This document shows, in pieces, positions 14,107 through 21,605 of a DNA stretch of 37,607 nt. Position 1 is the stretch's first letter, and every line of letters begins with the position of its first letter. A model generated the notes under the pieces. It had not been told where the DNA came from. It did not search any database and saw only the letters and a list, made by a program, of their open reading frames with translations. The DNA comes from Candidatus Omnitrophota bacterium (GTDB taxonomy: Bacteria > Omnitrophota > Gorgyraeia > Duberdicusellales > 4484-171), in the NCBI GenBank assembly GCA_018826075.1, contig JAHKAJ010000025.1, positions 1 to 37,607 on the forward strand, in the 5' to 3' direction. The position numbers were made by a program, and so were the translations under genes.

Positions 14107-16227
14107 TTAGCCGGCTAAGGGCAGGTTTACGGTAAAAGTCGTACCCTCACCCTCCTTAGATTTCAAAAAAATCGAGCCCTTATACTTTTCAATGATCGAC
14201 TGGGATATTGAAAGCCCCAAACCTAAGCCTTTACCCACGTCTTTAGTGGTAAAAAAAGGGTCAAAGATCTTAGGGATATCGTCCTTGGGGATACCTGAAC
14301 CTTCATCTTTTATATCCAGCCTTATCCAGTTATCATTTTTTGACAGCGAGATCTCGACCTGGCCGCTTTTTTTAACCCGTTTGATAGCATCTTTAGCATT
14401 TAAAACCAGATTAGTCACTACCTGCTCAAATTCATTGTGGTTGCCGACTGCCGGGTATTGAGCTTCTTCGGCCTTAACCGCTATGGTGATATTTTCCTGC
14501 TGGAGCTGATAGCCTAAAAAGGAGTTTACCTTTTCCACCACCTCCAAAAGATCGACCACCACGACTTCAGAAACTTCCATCGGTTTACGGGCGTAAGTCA
14601 TCAGTTTTTTGACTATCACCCGGCAGCGCTTAGTCGCCTCTTCGATAAGTTCCAGGGAATCTTTAAGCTCATCGGCATCGAGGTCATCCAGGGAAGCCAG
14701 AAGCATCTGGGCATTAGTCAGAATCGCCGCTAAAGGATTGTTGATCTCATGAGCCACTCCTCCGGCTAAAGTACCGACACTGGCTAATTTTGCGGCTTGA
14801 GTCAACTGGTTCTGCACTTCAACCAGCTCCTCGGTCCGTACTCGTACCTGTTCTTCAATATTTTCATAAACCAAAGAATTGGATATGGCGATCGCCGACT
14901 GGTTCCTTAAAATATTTAAAAAGTGAAAATCAACCGCGGAATAACGTTTCAAATTGGCTTTCTTGCCCAGGTTGATCAAACCAAGCAGGTCATCGCCCAG
15001 GACTAAAGGAATAACTACTACTGAGGAGGTATTATCAAAATACCATTTTGCCGCTTCTTTGATCTGGGCTAAACCCGGATCGATATCAATAAATTCACTG
15101 TAGACAATCTTGTTGTTCTTAGCCAACCAGACTAAAAAAGGGCTTTTTTTCTCAGCCTGATTACAAATAAGGATATCGACCTTCTGGGGATATAAAGTCT
15201 CTTTTATCGTATCTTGGATCCGCTGGCTAAGTTTACCGATTCCTTTCAAATGGATTATTTCATCAATAAAGCGGCTTAAAATCGCTTCTAGATCATAGCG
15301 ACGACGCTGAAAGAAATGGTCGATTTTAGGCTGAAAGGCTCTAAAGAAAATCAAAAAGGCCAAAAGCAATCCGCTTAAATAAATAAAAAATGTCAGGTTG
15401 CTTAAACCATGGCACCAGGAACGGCTAAAATAAAAAATCACTCCGAACGGCGCAATCAAGATCAGGTTGCCGAAAACCCAGGCTACGGTCTTATGCACCG
15501 CGGTCTCGATATCCATCATCCGGTAGCGGATCACGCTGTAGCCGACGATAGTGATACAGATAAACACCGGCACAAAAGCTAAAAGATAAAGGCTCACGCC
15601 ATAGTTAAGCAGAAACTCCAAAGACCCCAGGTAAGCAATCGAAAAAGCGGCGATCATCAGCTTGGCCTGCCTTCTGACCACCAAATCTTTTTCCCGGCGG
15701 TAGATCGCGATAAAGTTAAGCAGCATCAAGATCATCAGCCCGTAAAACCAGGCCACAAAAATAATATAAGCCCAGCCGGCTTTCGGATAAAACCCCCAGG
15801 AGTTATGCCAGAGGCCGCTGATGAAAGACTCTGAATTTAGACAAAGAAAATAAAACCCCAGGCCGCAGAGAAAATTTACTATTACCAGCTTATCTTTTTT
15901 GGTTTTACGTCCGGGGAATAAAGCCTTCTCCCAGGAGACCGAAAAAAAGTATATTGAAGGAGTGATAAAAATAATCCCTAAAAAAACATACCATCTGGCC
16001 CAAAGAAGAGCTGTGGCTTCAAAGCTGCTGTTAAAAACCATGCCCATTCCGGTAAGCCAGAGGCTGACTACCAAACAGCTTAAAGCATAAGCGGCATTTA
16101 CCAGGGCCCGGCGGTTTTGGACAAAAATAAAAATTCCTTCGACCAGAGTAAGCATCCCCACCAGGTAGTAAGGAACCGAATAAGGGTTCCAATGGTAACT
16201 GCTAAGGTTAAAAATTGAATTCAGCAT
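14107..16227 (-). CDS. 7TM-GAF sensor histidine kinase (second of the locus)
   Basis: A 706-residue membrane kinase. About eight or nine hydrophobic segments fill residues 15-295, a GAF-like domain spans about 315-455, and a coiled helix (VRVRTEELVEVQNQL) leads to an H-box around H493 (LAGGVAHEINNPLAAI). A HATPase domain follows with N-box (NLVLNAKDAI), G1 (DEGSGIP) and G2 (GLGLGLSISQSI). This is the HEINNPL type, competent for autophosphorylation. The ATG lies two bases after the stop of the formyltransferase gene, so it is the fifth gene of the acyltransferase/AAR operon. It parallels the kinase at 4045-6213 in layout, so the locus carries a sensor at both ends of the fatty-acid genes. The cognate receiver is probably 13495-13875. 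Confidence 0.93.
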   Translation of the reverse strand: MLNSIFNLSSYHWNPYSVPYYLVGMLTLVEGIFIFVQNRRALVNAAYALSCLVVSLWLTGMGMVFNSSFEATALLWARWYVFLGIIFITPSIYFFSVSWEKALFPGRKTKKDKLVIVNFLCGLGFYFLCLNSESFISGLWHNSWGFYPKAGWAYIIFVAWFYGLMILMLLNFIAIYRREKDLVVRRQAKLMIAAFSIAYLGSLEFLLNYGVSLYLLAFVPVFICITIVGYSVIRYRMMDIETAVHKTVAWVFGNLILIAPFGVIFYFSRSWCHGLSNLTFFIYLSGLLLAFLIFFRAFQPKIDHFFQRRRYDLEAILSRFIDEIIHLKGIGKLSQRIQDTIKETLYPQKVDILICNQAEKKSPFLVWLAKNNKIVYSEFIDIDPGLAQIKEAAKWYFDNTSSVVVIPLVLGDDLLGLINLGKKANLKRYSAVDFHFLNILRNQSAIAISNSLVYENIEEQVRVRTEELVEVQNQLTQAAKLASVGTLAGGVAHEINNPLAAILTNAQMLLASLDDLDADELKDSLELIEEATKRCRVIVKKLMTYARKPMEVSEVVVVDLLEVVEKVNSFLGYQLQQENITIAVKAEEAQYPAVGNHNEFEQVVTNLVLNAKDAIKRVKKSGQVEISLSKNDNWIRLDIKDEGSGIPKDDIPKIFDPFFTTKDVGKGLGLGLSISQSIIEKYKGSIFLKSKEGEGTTFTVNLPLAG

Positions 16228-16229
16228 AA

Positions 16230-17126
16230 TTATTTAAACACCTGGTAAAGATAGGGGCCGGGTAAAATAATCTCGCGCAACAAAACCAGCCGGCTGCCTT
16301 TTTTAGCTGCCTGCTTAACCCGGGTTTTTTCGGGAAACGAACGATAAGGATATTTTACCTGACTCATGTCCTGCTTTTGAATCTCGGCCTTGCCTGCGGC
16401 AATAGCCGTAAGCACTGCCGGTAAAAGCTGGGCTCCTTTGAGCCACTGGCGGATATTTAAACTGAAAACCGTATCCTCAGGCTTGACTAAGATCTTTTCC
16501 TGACTGATGATCTTTCCGGTATCAACTCCCTTGTCGATGTAATGGATAGTAGCGCCGCTTTTAGCCACCCCCTGATAAAGCGTCTCAAAAGCCGCATCCA
16601 GGCCGCCGAAATCGGGAAGATAAGCATTGTGAATATTTATTCCCCGTAAGGCAAATTGTTTACAGATCCGGTAACGTAAGATCTGGTTGTTGTAACCGGA
16701 AACAATGATATTAGCCCCCACTGCTTTCATTAGGTTGACTGCCCGGGGGCTGTTTATGCTTTTAGCCTTAAGTATGGGTATATGGGCTTCTTTGGCGATC
16801 CGGTTAAAAGTTTTAAGTTTAAGCGGACATCTTTTTAAGCGGCTGATCAAATTCCAGATCGTAATCACCAACAATGACCCTTTGATGATAAAAAACATAT
16901 ACAAAGCATAAGCCAGGCCGCATTTCTTACAGAGGATATAAAACGATTCCAAAAAGGAAAACTTTATTCCCTTCATGGTGATATGCGACCGGGAAAGGAT
17001 TATCCCGGCAAACTTTATTTTCTTTTTGCCGACTAAGTAATTAAGCATCAGCAGTGAATAGATAGCCGGGTAAGCTATAAACACCGGGCGGATCTCTCTA
17101 TCAAGAGCATTAGCGTTTTCTGGCAT
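16230..17126 (-). CDS. Formyltransferase-fold protein (Met-tRNA formyltransferase-like N-terminal domain)
   Basis: A 298-residue protein with a formyl_trans_N-like core at about residues 100-215. Asn of SGYNNQIL, His166 of INIHNAYLPDFGGLD and Asp198 of YIDKGVDTGKII correspond to the Asn-His-Asp catalytic set of enzymes that transfer a formyl group from N10-formyl-tetrahydrofolate. It lacks the C-terminal tRNA-binding domain and has an extra N-terminal part (1-100) with hydrophobic stretches near residues 20-30 and 75-95, suggesting membrane association. Relatives include amino-sugar N-formyltransferases. Packed between the SDR and the kinase with 2-nt gaps, it is probably part of the lipid pathway, possibly decorating an amine head group. 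The substrate is unknown. Confidence 0.75.
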   Translation of the reverse strand: MPENANALDREIRPVFIAYPAIYSLLMLNYLVGKKKIKFAGIILSRSHITMKGIKFSFLESFYILCKKCGLAYALYMFFIIKGSLLVITIWNLISRLKRCPLKLKTFNRIAKEAHIPILKAKSINSPRAVNLMKAVGANIIVSGYNNQILRYRICKQFALRGINIHNAYLPDFGGLDAAFETLYQGVAKSGATIHYIDKGVDTGKIISQEKILVKPEDTVFSLNIRQWLKGAQLLPAVLTAIAAGKAEIQKQDMSQVKYPYRSFPEKTRVKQAAKKGSRLVLLREIILPGPYLYQVFK

Positions 17127-17128
17127 CT

Positions 17129-18142
17129 TTACTGTTTGGCTCCTTTTTTAAGATAACCGTTTTCCTTGTACCAGTTGACCGCTTTAGCCAAAGTCGTGGT
17201 GACCGGAGTGGTGGTATAACCTAATTCTTGAGCCGCTTTACTGTTATCAAAAACTATTGAATTGCGGCAGAACTCCACAGTCCGGGTTGAAAGCAACGGC
17301 CGTTTTTTTAACCAATCAGAAACCACTTCATCAAGATAAAGAAAACCGATCAAAAAAGGATAAGGCGCTTTTAATCTTGGCGCCGGAACCCCCGATACTT
17401 GCTGAAGTATAGTGAATAACTCCTTTAATTCATAGGCCCGGTTATTGCAAAGGATATAGCGCTCACCCGGCTTTCCCTTTTCCAAGGCCGCAAGATGAGC
17501 CCTGGCTGCATCATCGACATCAGCCAGAGAAATAACTGCGTTAAAGTAAACCGGGTAACGGCGATTTAGGAAATCAACGATCATCCGGCCGGTAGGCGTG
17601 GGTTTTCGGTCGCCTTCCCCGATCAAAGCCGCCGGGTTTAAGATCACCGCCGGGAAACCTTGCTTAGCAGACTTTAAAACTTCCTGTTCAGCCAAGACTT
17701 TAGAACGGGCATAATGGCTTGATTTTTTCCAAAGATTAAACTCAACATCCTCATTGCTGGGTTTTCCATCCGGCCTTTTTCCGACTGCGGCAACGCTGCT
17801 GGTAAAAATAAAACGCTTTATTTTATTTTTCCGGGCCGCGGCTAAAAGATTTTTTGTGCCGCCTACATTTACCTGATAAATTTCCGGCACTTTCTTCTGC
17901 CACCAGGGATAAAATTTATACAACGAAGCCAAATGAAATATTGCCTCAACCCCTTTAGTTTCTTTTTCCATTGCTTCAAGGTCAAGGATATCGCCAAAAC
18001 ATTTCTCAACTTCCAGGCCGCCTAAGCTGTCGCAACTTTTAGGGCTGTGAATTAAAACTTTGACTTGATGGCCGGCTGAAAGAAGCCGTTTAACCAACGC
18101 TACCCCTAAAAACCCGTCTGCTCCGGTAACAAAGACTTTCAT
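17129..18142 (-). CDS. Extended SDR (NAD-dependent epimerase/dehydratase; dihydroflavonol-reductase/HpnA-like)
   Basis: A 337-residue extended short-chain dehydrogenase. It has the cofactor loop VTGADGFLG, IFHLAS, IFTSSVAAVG with the active-site Tyr/Lys in HYARSK, and ILNPAALIGEGD. Such enzymes act on sugars, 3-hydroxysteroids, dihydroflavonols or, as OleD, on 2-alkyl-3-keto acids. It is 2 nt from both its neighbours, the AAR fusion upstream and the formyltransferase downstream, so it likely processes the same substrate. Given the acyl-ACP reductase before it, reduction of an aldehyde or keto product is plausible, but the motifs do not decide the substrate. Confidence 0.85.
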   Translation of the reverse strand: MKVFVTGADGFLGVALVKRLLSAGHQVKVLIHSPKSCDSLGGLEVEKCFGDILDLEAMEKETKGVEAIFHLASLYKFYPWWQKKVPEIYQVNVGGTKNLLAAARKNKIKRFIFTSSVAAVGKRPDGKPSNEDVEFNLWKKSSHYARSKVLAEQEVLKSAKQGFPAVILNPAALIGEGDRKPTPTGRMIVDFLNRRYPVYFNAVISLADVDDAARAHLAALEKGKPGERYILCNNRAYELKELFTILQQVSGVPAPRLKAPYPFLIGFLYLDEVVSDWLKKRPLLSTRTVEFCRNSIVFDNSKAAQELGYTTTPVTTTLAKAVNWYKENGYLKKGAKQ

Positions 18143-18144
18143 GA

Positions 18145-19737
18145 TTATTTTACGGCAAAGATCTTCTTTGAACTATCTAATCTCTCTTTTATCTTAGCTA
18201 TGGCCAGATCATCCATCAGCCTCTCGCCCCACCAGAATTTGGACAGTTCAAAACCGTGTTTCTGACCCAAAACTTTTATTTCCTCGACTTTGTCCGGCAT
18301 GATATTTCCCCGGCCAAAACTGTAATTTTCATAGCGTTTTTCTAAAGACAAAATAACTGCTTCGGCAAAACAGCCGTAGATAGAATCAGGGCTAGGTAAA
18401 CCTAGATCAATCGGCAGATTAAGCGGGCTGGGCGTTTTAGCTAAACCGCCTGAAAAAATAAGGATATCATCGCGGTTAGTAGGCGTGTAAGAAATATTCT
18501 TAGGATAACCGACATCACAGACTATTGACCCGGGCTTAAACCAATCGACTAAAAGTATCGACGAAGTGGCGCTGGCACAGGCAATGACAATATCAGCATC
18601 TCTTACCGCGGCTTCATTGTTGGTAGTGGCAATAATTTTAGCCTTTCGTTTCTTAAGCAACTCTTTATTTAACTTCCTGAGGTTACTTTTAGTGCGGCCG
18701 GTTACAGTCACTTGAGCGGCTTTTTCAGTGAGGACTCTAGCACAGGCGCTTCCGATGTCGCCGGTTCCCCCGATCACCGCTACCTTAAGAGCTCCGATAT
18801 CTAAGCCTAAACCGCTTGCGGCTTTGTAGGCACCCTCCAGGGCCATGGCCGCAGTAAAAGTATTTCCGGTAGTGATCGGGATATCCACCATGTCAGTGAT
18901 GGCCTGGCCGATCCGTTCAGCCACGATCGAAGTAAAACCGCCTAAAGTGACTATGCCCATGCCGTGTTCTTCGGCGATCCGGCAGGCTTTGACTACTTTG
19001 GAAAATATCGACCAGACATCTTTTTCGATCAGATCGGGGATAAAAGTGGCTACAATAAAACAGCCATGGGAACTGGCACCGGTCTTGGATTTAAAATCCT
19101 GGATATCATAAAGCTTAAACGAAGGAGTGACATTAAACAACTGGCCTAAAAAATCCCGGGAAGGCATTTTGAATCCGGGATTAAGCATTTTAAGGCATCT
19201 TTCTAAATGATAAAAATTATACAAGTGGCCGATGATCCCGAAACCGCTGATTGCTTGCGAAACTGTACCTTTAGCCGCTTTATACTTCAAAGAGATTATC
19301 CGGGCTTCTATGGCCTTCAATATTGCCTCAAAATTCTTAGTCAGGGTTTTTTCTACATATTCCCTGGCAAAATCTCCAATGGCCGGGATATTAAGACTGG
19401 CATAGGCAGTAACCGTAACCAAAGTACCTCCGGAAACCGGCTTAAACTTCCAGCGGCCCTTAAACTCCTGAAGATCGCCTTCTAGAGCCTTAAAAGAAAT
19501 AGTATTTTTTTCAAAATCAACTACGTCTTCCTCTATCCAGCTGATCGGCAGATGGTCGACCTGGATAAGCCATTTAGTCTTCATCTTGTTCTGCCAGCGC
19601 TGGAGCACCGAAGCCTGTTTGACCGAAGACACATAAGAAGGAAATTCATCGACTTCAGTCAGAAAGTGAAGTATTTTTGAAACCTCCGCCGCTATAACCC
19701 GGGAAACTTTTACCTTCACTAGATTTCTGCTACTCAT
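18145..19737 (-). CDS. SRPBCC (polyketide cyclase/START-like) domain fused to a long-chain acyl-ACP reductase
   Basis: 530 residues in two parts. Residues 1-150 are an SRPBCC domain (opening VKVKVSRVIAAEVSKILHFL), a hydrophobic-ligand-binding fold found in polyketide cyclases and Coq10-like proteins. Residues about 163-510 match cyanobacterial acyl-ACP reductase (AAR), which releases acyl-ACP as a fatty aldehyde. Shared motifs are GIIGHL, TLGGFTSI, TTGNTFTA, the cofactor loop VIGGTGDIGSA (323-330), VGYPKN, CFAEA with Cys456 at the position of the AAR acyl-thioester Cys, NYSFGRG and HGFEL. Cyanobacterial AAR is about 340 residues and lacks the SRPBCC part. The ATG overlaps the acyltransferase stop by 8 nt. 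No aldehyde-deformylating oxygenase is nearby, so alkane formation is not implied. The aldehyde product is inferred from the family. Confidence 0.88.
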   Translation of the reverse strand: MSSRNLVKVKVSRVIAAEVSKILHFLTEVDEFPSYVSSVKQASVLQRWQNKMKTKWLIQVDHLPISWIEEDVVDFEKNTISFKALEGDLQEFKGRWKFKPVSGGTLVTVTAYASLNIPAIGDFAREYVEKTLTKNFEAILKAIEARIISLKYKAAKGTVSQAISGFGIIGHLYNFYHLERCLKMLNPGFKMPSRDFLGQLFNVTPSFKLYDIQDFKSKTGASSHGCFIVATFIPDLIEKDVWSIFSKVVKACRIAEEHGMGIVTLGGFTSIVAERIGQAITDMVDIPITTGNTFTAAMALEGAYKAASGLGLDIGALKVAVIGGTGDIGSACARVLTEKAAQVTVTGRTKSNLRKLNKELLKKRKAKIIATTNNEAAVRDADIVIACASATSSILLVDWFKPGSIVCDVGYPKNISYTPTNRDDILIFSGGLAKTPSPLNLPIDLGLPSPDSIYGCFAEAVILSLEKRYENYSFGRGNIMPDKVEEIKVLGQKHGFELSKFWWGERLMDDLAIAKIKERLDSSKKIFAVK

Positions 19738-20323
19738 TTAATAACTCCTTTATGGTGTTTCTGATCTTAAAAATACCTTCCCGCATATATAGATCGTCTA
19801 TCTGGTCATCGAATTCTTTTAAAAGATAAACCGGTTTTCCGAATTTGACTTTGATCGGAACAAATAATTTTATCCATTTGGCTTCCCAGGGCAGCGCCTG
19901 AAAAGTGCCTAAAACCGCACAAGGCACAACCGGCCGGCCGGTTTTTTTAGCCAATAGGGCCGCCCCTCTTCTAAACTCGCCGAGTTCGCCGTTACGGCTG
20001 ATCTTACCCTCCGCAAATAAACCGACGTTTTTGTTTTTCATCAACAGTTCGTAACCCCGGTCGGATGAGCCGCCGGAAGCAATAGTGCCGATTTTTCTTA
20101 AAAACCAGCCGACGGCAAAAATATCATAAAGATATCTGGCCACAATACAATAAATCCTACGCGGACAAGTAGCCATAATGCATAAGGGGTCAAGATAACT
20201 GGCATGATTAGCCACGATGATAAAATTAGAGTTTTTCGGCAGATTAGATAATCCTTCAATCTTTAGCCTGAAAAACAATCTAAGTGAGATCAAAAAACAA
20301 TATTTAAAAATCCAATACCACAT
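19730..20323 (-). CDS. 1-acyl-glycerol-3-phosphate acyltransferase-like protein (PlsC family)
   Basis: 197 residues. It has the PlsC motifs NHASYLD (HxxxxD catalytic pair), FAEGKIS (glycerol-phosphate-binding EGxxS type) and VVPCAVLGT. An N-terminal hydrophobic stretch (FKYCFLISLRLFFRL) suggests membrane anchoring. The family transfers acyl groups from ACP or CoA to lysophosphatidate or related alcohols. At under 200 residues it is on the short side. It is the first gene of the operon, read from a good promoter at 20394-20422, and overlaps the AAR fusion by 8 nt. It could attach the product of this pathway to a glycerol backbone, or be general phospholipid synthesis. Confidence 0.9.
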   Translation of the reverse strand: MWYWIFKYCFLISLRLFFRLKIEGLSNLPKNSNFIIVANHASYLDPLCIMATCPRRIYCIVARYLYDIFAVGWFLRKIGTIASGGSSDRGYELLMKNKNVGLFAEGKISRNGELGEFRRGAALLAKKTGRPVVPCAVLGTFQALPWEAKWIKLFVPIKVKFGKPVYLLKEFDDQIDDLYMREGIFKIRNTIKELLNE

Positions 20324-20364
20324 AGGCTTAACCGCAATTCGCGGCCGAATAGACTCTCTCCCTT

Positions 20365-20387
20365 AAGGTTACGGTAGTTATAACCTT
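20365..20387 (-). promoter_or_regulatory. Hairpin at the 5' end of the acyltransferase operon leader
   Basis: AAGGTTA/TAACCTT form a 7-bp stem with a 9-nt loop. It starts at about the predicted transcription start and would occupy the first third of the 65-nt leader of the PlsC gene, so it could affect mRNA stability or initiation. Confidence 0.4.
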
Positions 20388-20393
20388 TTTCCT

Positions 20394-20422
20394 ATTGTAT
20401 CGCAAAAAAAGCTATTTGTGAA
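20394..20422 (-). promoter_or_regulatory. Promoter of the acyltransferase/AAR operon, with an overlapping palindrome
   Basis: On the minus strand TTCACA (20417-20422; five of six to TTGACA) lies exactly 17 nt from TACAAT (20394-20399; five of six to TATAAT). A 16-bp palindrome GCTATT-TGTG-AATAGC (20411-20426) overlaps the -35 and could be an operator. A REP-like copy begins ten bases further upstream (20436). Confidence 0.65.
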
Positions 20423-20435
20423 TAGCCCAACAAAT

Positions 20436-20460
20436 CGGGACACATCCCATTTAAATAGCC
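20436..20460 (+). repeat. REP-like palindrome copy R1
   Basis: It contains the hairpin GGGA-CACA-TCCC followed by ATTTAAATAGCC. The 25 bases are the exact reverse complement of 24374-24398. Core copies also occur at 20555-20571 and 21285-21301 around the transposase gene. Confidence 0.9.
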
Positions 20461-20554
20461 CTTTATTTTCAATGCTTTCTTAATGTAAGAAAAAAATAAA
20501 AAAAATGAAAGAATTTAACCCTCTCAAACGTCTATATAGTAAGGAGAGTAAATT

Positions 20555-20571
20555 CGGGACACATCCCATTT
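20555..20571 (+). repeat. REP-like palindrome copy R2
   Basis: The 17-bp core CGGGACACATCCCATTT, same orientation as R1, lies 15 bp before the transposase start codon. With the inverted copy R3 it brackets the gene, as expected for a RAYT and its cognate REPs. Confidence 0.9.
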
Positions 20572-20586
20572 AGCCCGTTTTAGTTT

Positions 20587-21264
20587 ATGTCACGTATAGC
20601 TAGAATAGTATATCCGGGGTACCCCCACCACATAACCCAAAGAGGGAATAATAGGCAACCTGTGTTTTACGACAATGAAGATAGGCAGTTTTACCTTAAT
20701 TTATTGAAAAAATACATCAACTTATGTCGCTGCAAAGCACACGTCTATTGCCTAATGCCCAATCATGTCCATCTCCTTTTGGTTCCAGCAGAAGAAAACT
20801 CTCTAGCTAAAACTATGCAAAAATTAAGTTTGTCATACACTCAGCATATAAACAGAAAATATAAGCGTTCTGGCCGGCTGTGGGAATGTAGGTTCTTTTC
20901 AGCCATAGTTGATAAAGAATCGTATTTATGGGCAGTATGCAGATATATAGAACAAAATCCTCTGCGAGCTGGTATAGCAAAAAAAGCTATTGAGTACTTC
21001 TGGTCTAGCGCAAGGATAAACTGTGGCTTATCAAAATCTGATTTTGTTGAGCCTATCTGGAAAGAATATTTAAATAAAGACCGTTATCAAACCCTTTTAG
21101 CTGAGGGGATAAAAGATACGGATCTAAAAAAGATAAGGGAATCTTCTACTAAAGGTATACCTTTAGGCTCAAAAGAATTTCTTGATAAAATGGTTGATAA
21201 ATTCGGAAGAGTGGTAATACCTAACCCTAAAGGGCATCCCCGTAAAAGCAGACATAAAAAGTGA
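20587..21264 (+). CDS. REP-associated tyrosine transposase (RAYT, Y1_Tnp/IS200-like)
   Basis: 225 residues, the only confident plus-strand gene of the window. The N-terminus MSRIARIVYPGYPHHITQRG is typical of RAYTs. The HUH motif is HVHLLL in CLMPNHVHLLLVP, the catalytic Tyr is probably in LSLSYTQHINRKY, and GRLWECRFFSAIVD plus CRYIEQNPLRAG are family blocks. These single-strand transposases cut and join REP palindromes. The gene is intact and flanked by inverted REP-like copies (20555 and 21285). It has no SD or clear promoter of its own. A C-terminal extension of about 60 residues ends in a basic tail (HPRKSRHKK). Confidence 0.95.
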   Translation: MSRIARIVYPGYPHHITQRGNNRQPVFYDNEDRQFYLNLLKKYINLCRCKAHVYCLMPNHVHLLLVPAEENSLAKTMQKLSLSYTQHINRKYKRSGRLWECRFFSAIVDKESYLWAVCRYIEQNPLRAGIAKKAIEYFWSSARINCGLSKSDFVEPIWKEYLNKDRYQTLLAEGIKDTDLKKIRESSTKGIPLGSKEFLDKMVDKFGRVVIPNPKGHPRKSRHKK

Positions 21265-21284
21265 TTTATTTTCAATGATATTTT

Positions 21285-21301
21285 AAATGGGATGTGTCCC
21301 G
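21285..21301 (-). repeat. REP-like palindrome copy R3
   Basis: Inverted 17-bp core (AAATGGGATGTGTCCCG on the plus strand), 20 bp after the transposase stop. It ends two bases before the stop codon of the convergent Cys-rich gene, so the insertion may have trimmed that gene's 3' side. Confidence 0.9.
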
Positions 21302-21303
21302 AT

Positions 21304-21603
21304 TTAGATATCCAGGAGTTTGCGGGCATCGCGCAAGCCTAAGGTCTTTTTAAAGTCGTCAAAATCGATCAAAATCAGCCTTGGCTGCTCTTCTTTGACC
21401 CGTTTGAGGAAGTGAGGCTGGGCTTTACGGCGAAAGCCCATATACTTAAAATATGCCTTACAATCCGGGCAGGTCTTAGCTTTGAGCTCGATACCTAGCT
21501 TATGGCAGCAGAAACATTCGCTGGAAAGCTCGCCGACTACAATCAGGCTGCTTTCTATATCCTTCAGGTCTAATTCGTTCCAGACCCGGATAAACCCCTT
21601 CAT
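21304..21603 (-). CDS. Small Cys-rich (zinc-ribbon-like) protein of unknown function
   Basis: A 99-residue protein. Residues about 30-52 hold CFCCHKLG and CPDCKAYF, a pattern that could bind one zinc ion; the rest is basic and without known motifs. It starts two bases after the stop of the LOG-family gene and is likely co-transcribed with it and the DUF4870 protein. I do not recognise the family. The C-terminus (ARKLLDI) abuts REP copy R3, so it may not be the original end. Confidence 0.75.
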   Translation of the reverse strand: MKGFIRVWNELDLKDIESSLIVVGELSSECFCCHKLGIELKAKTCPDCKAYFKYMGFRRKAQPHFLKRVKEEQPRLILIDFDDFKKTLGLRDARKLLDI

Positions 21604-21605
21604 GG

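Noticed and set aside
18145..19737. Cyanobacterial-style alkane biosynthesis
   Set aside because: No aldehyde-deformylating oxygenase is encoded in the window; the AAR domain alone supports at most aldehyde formation.
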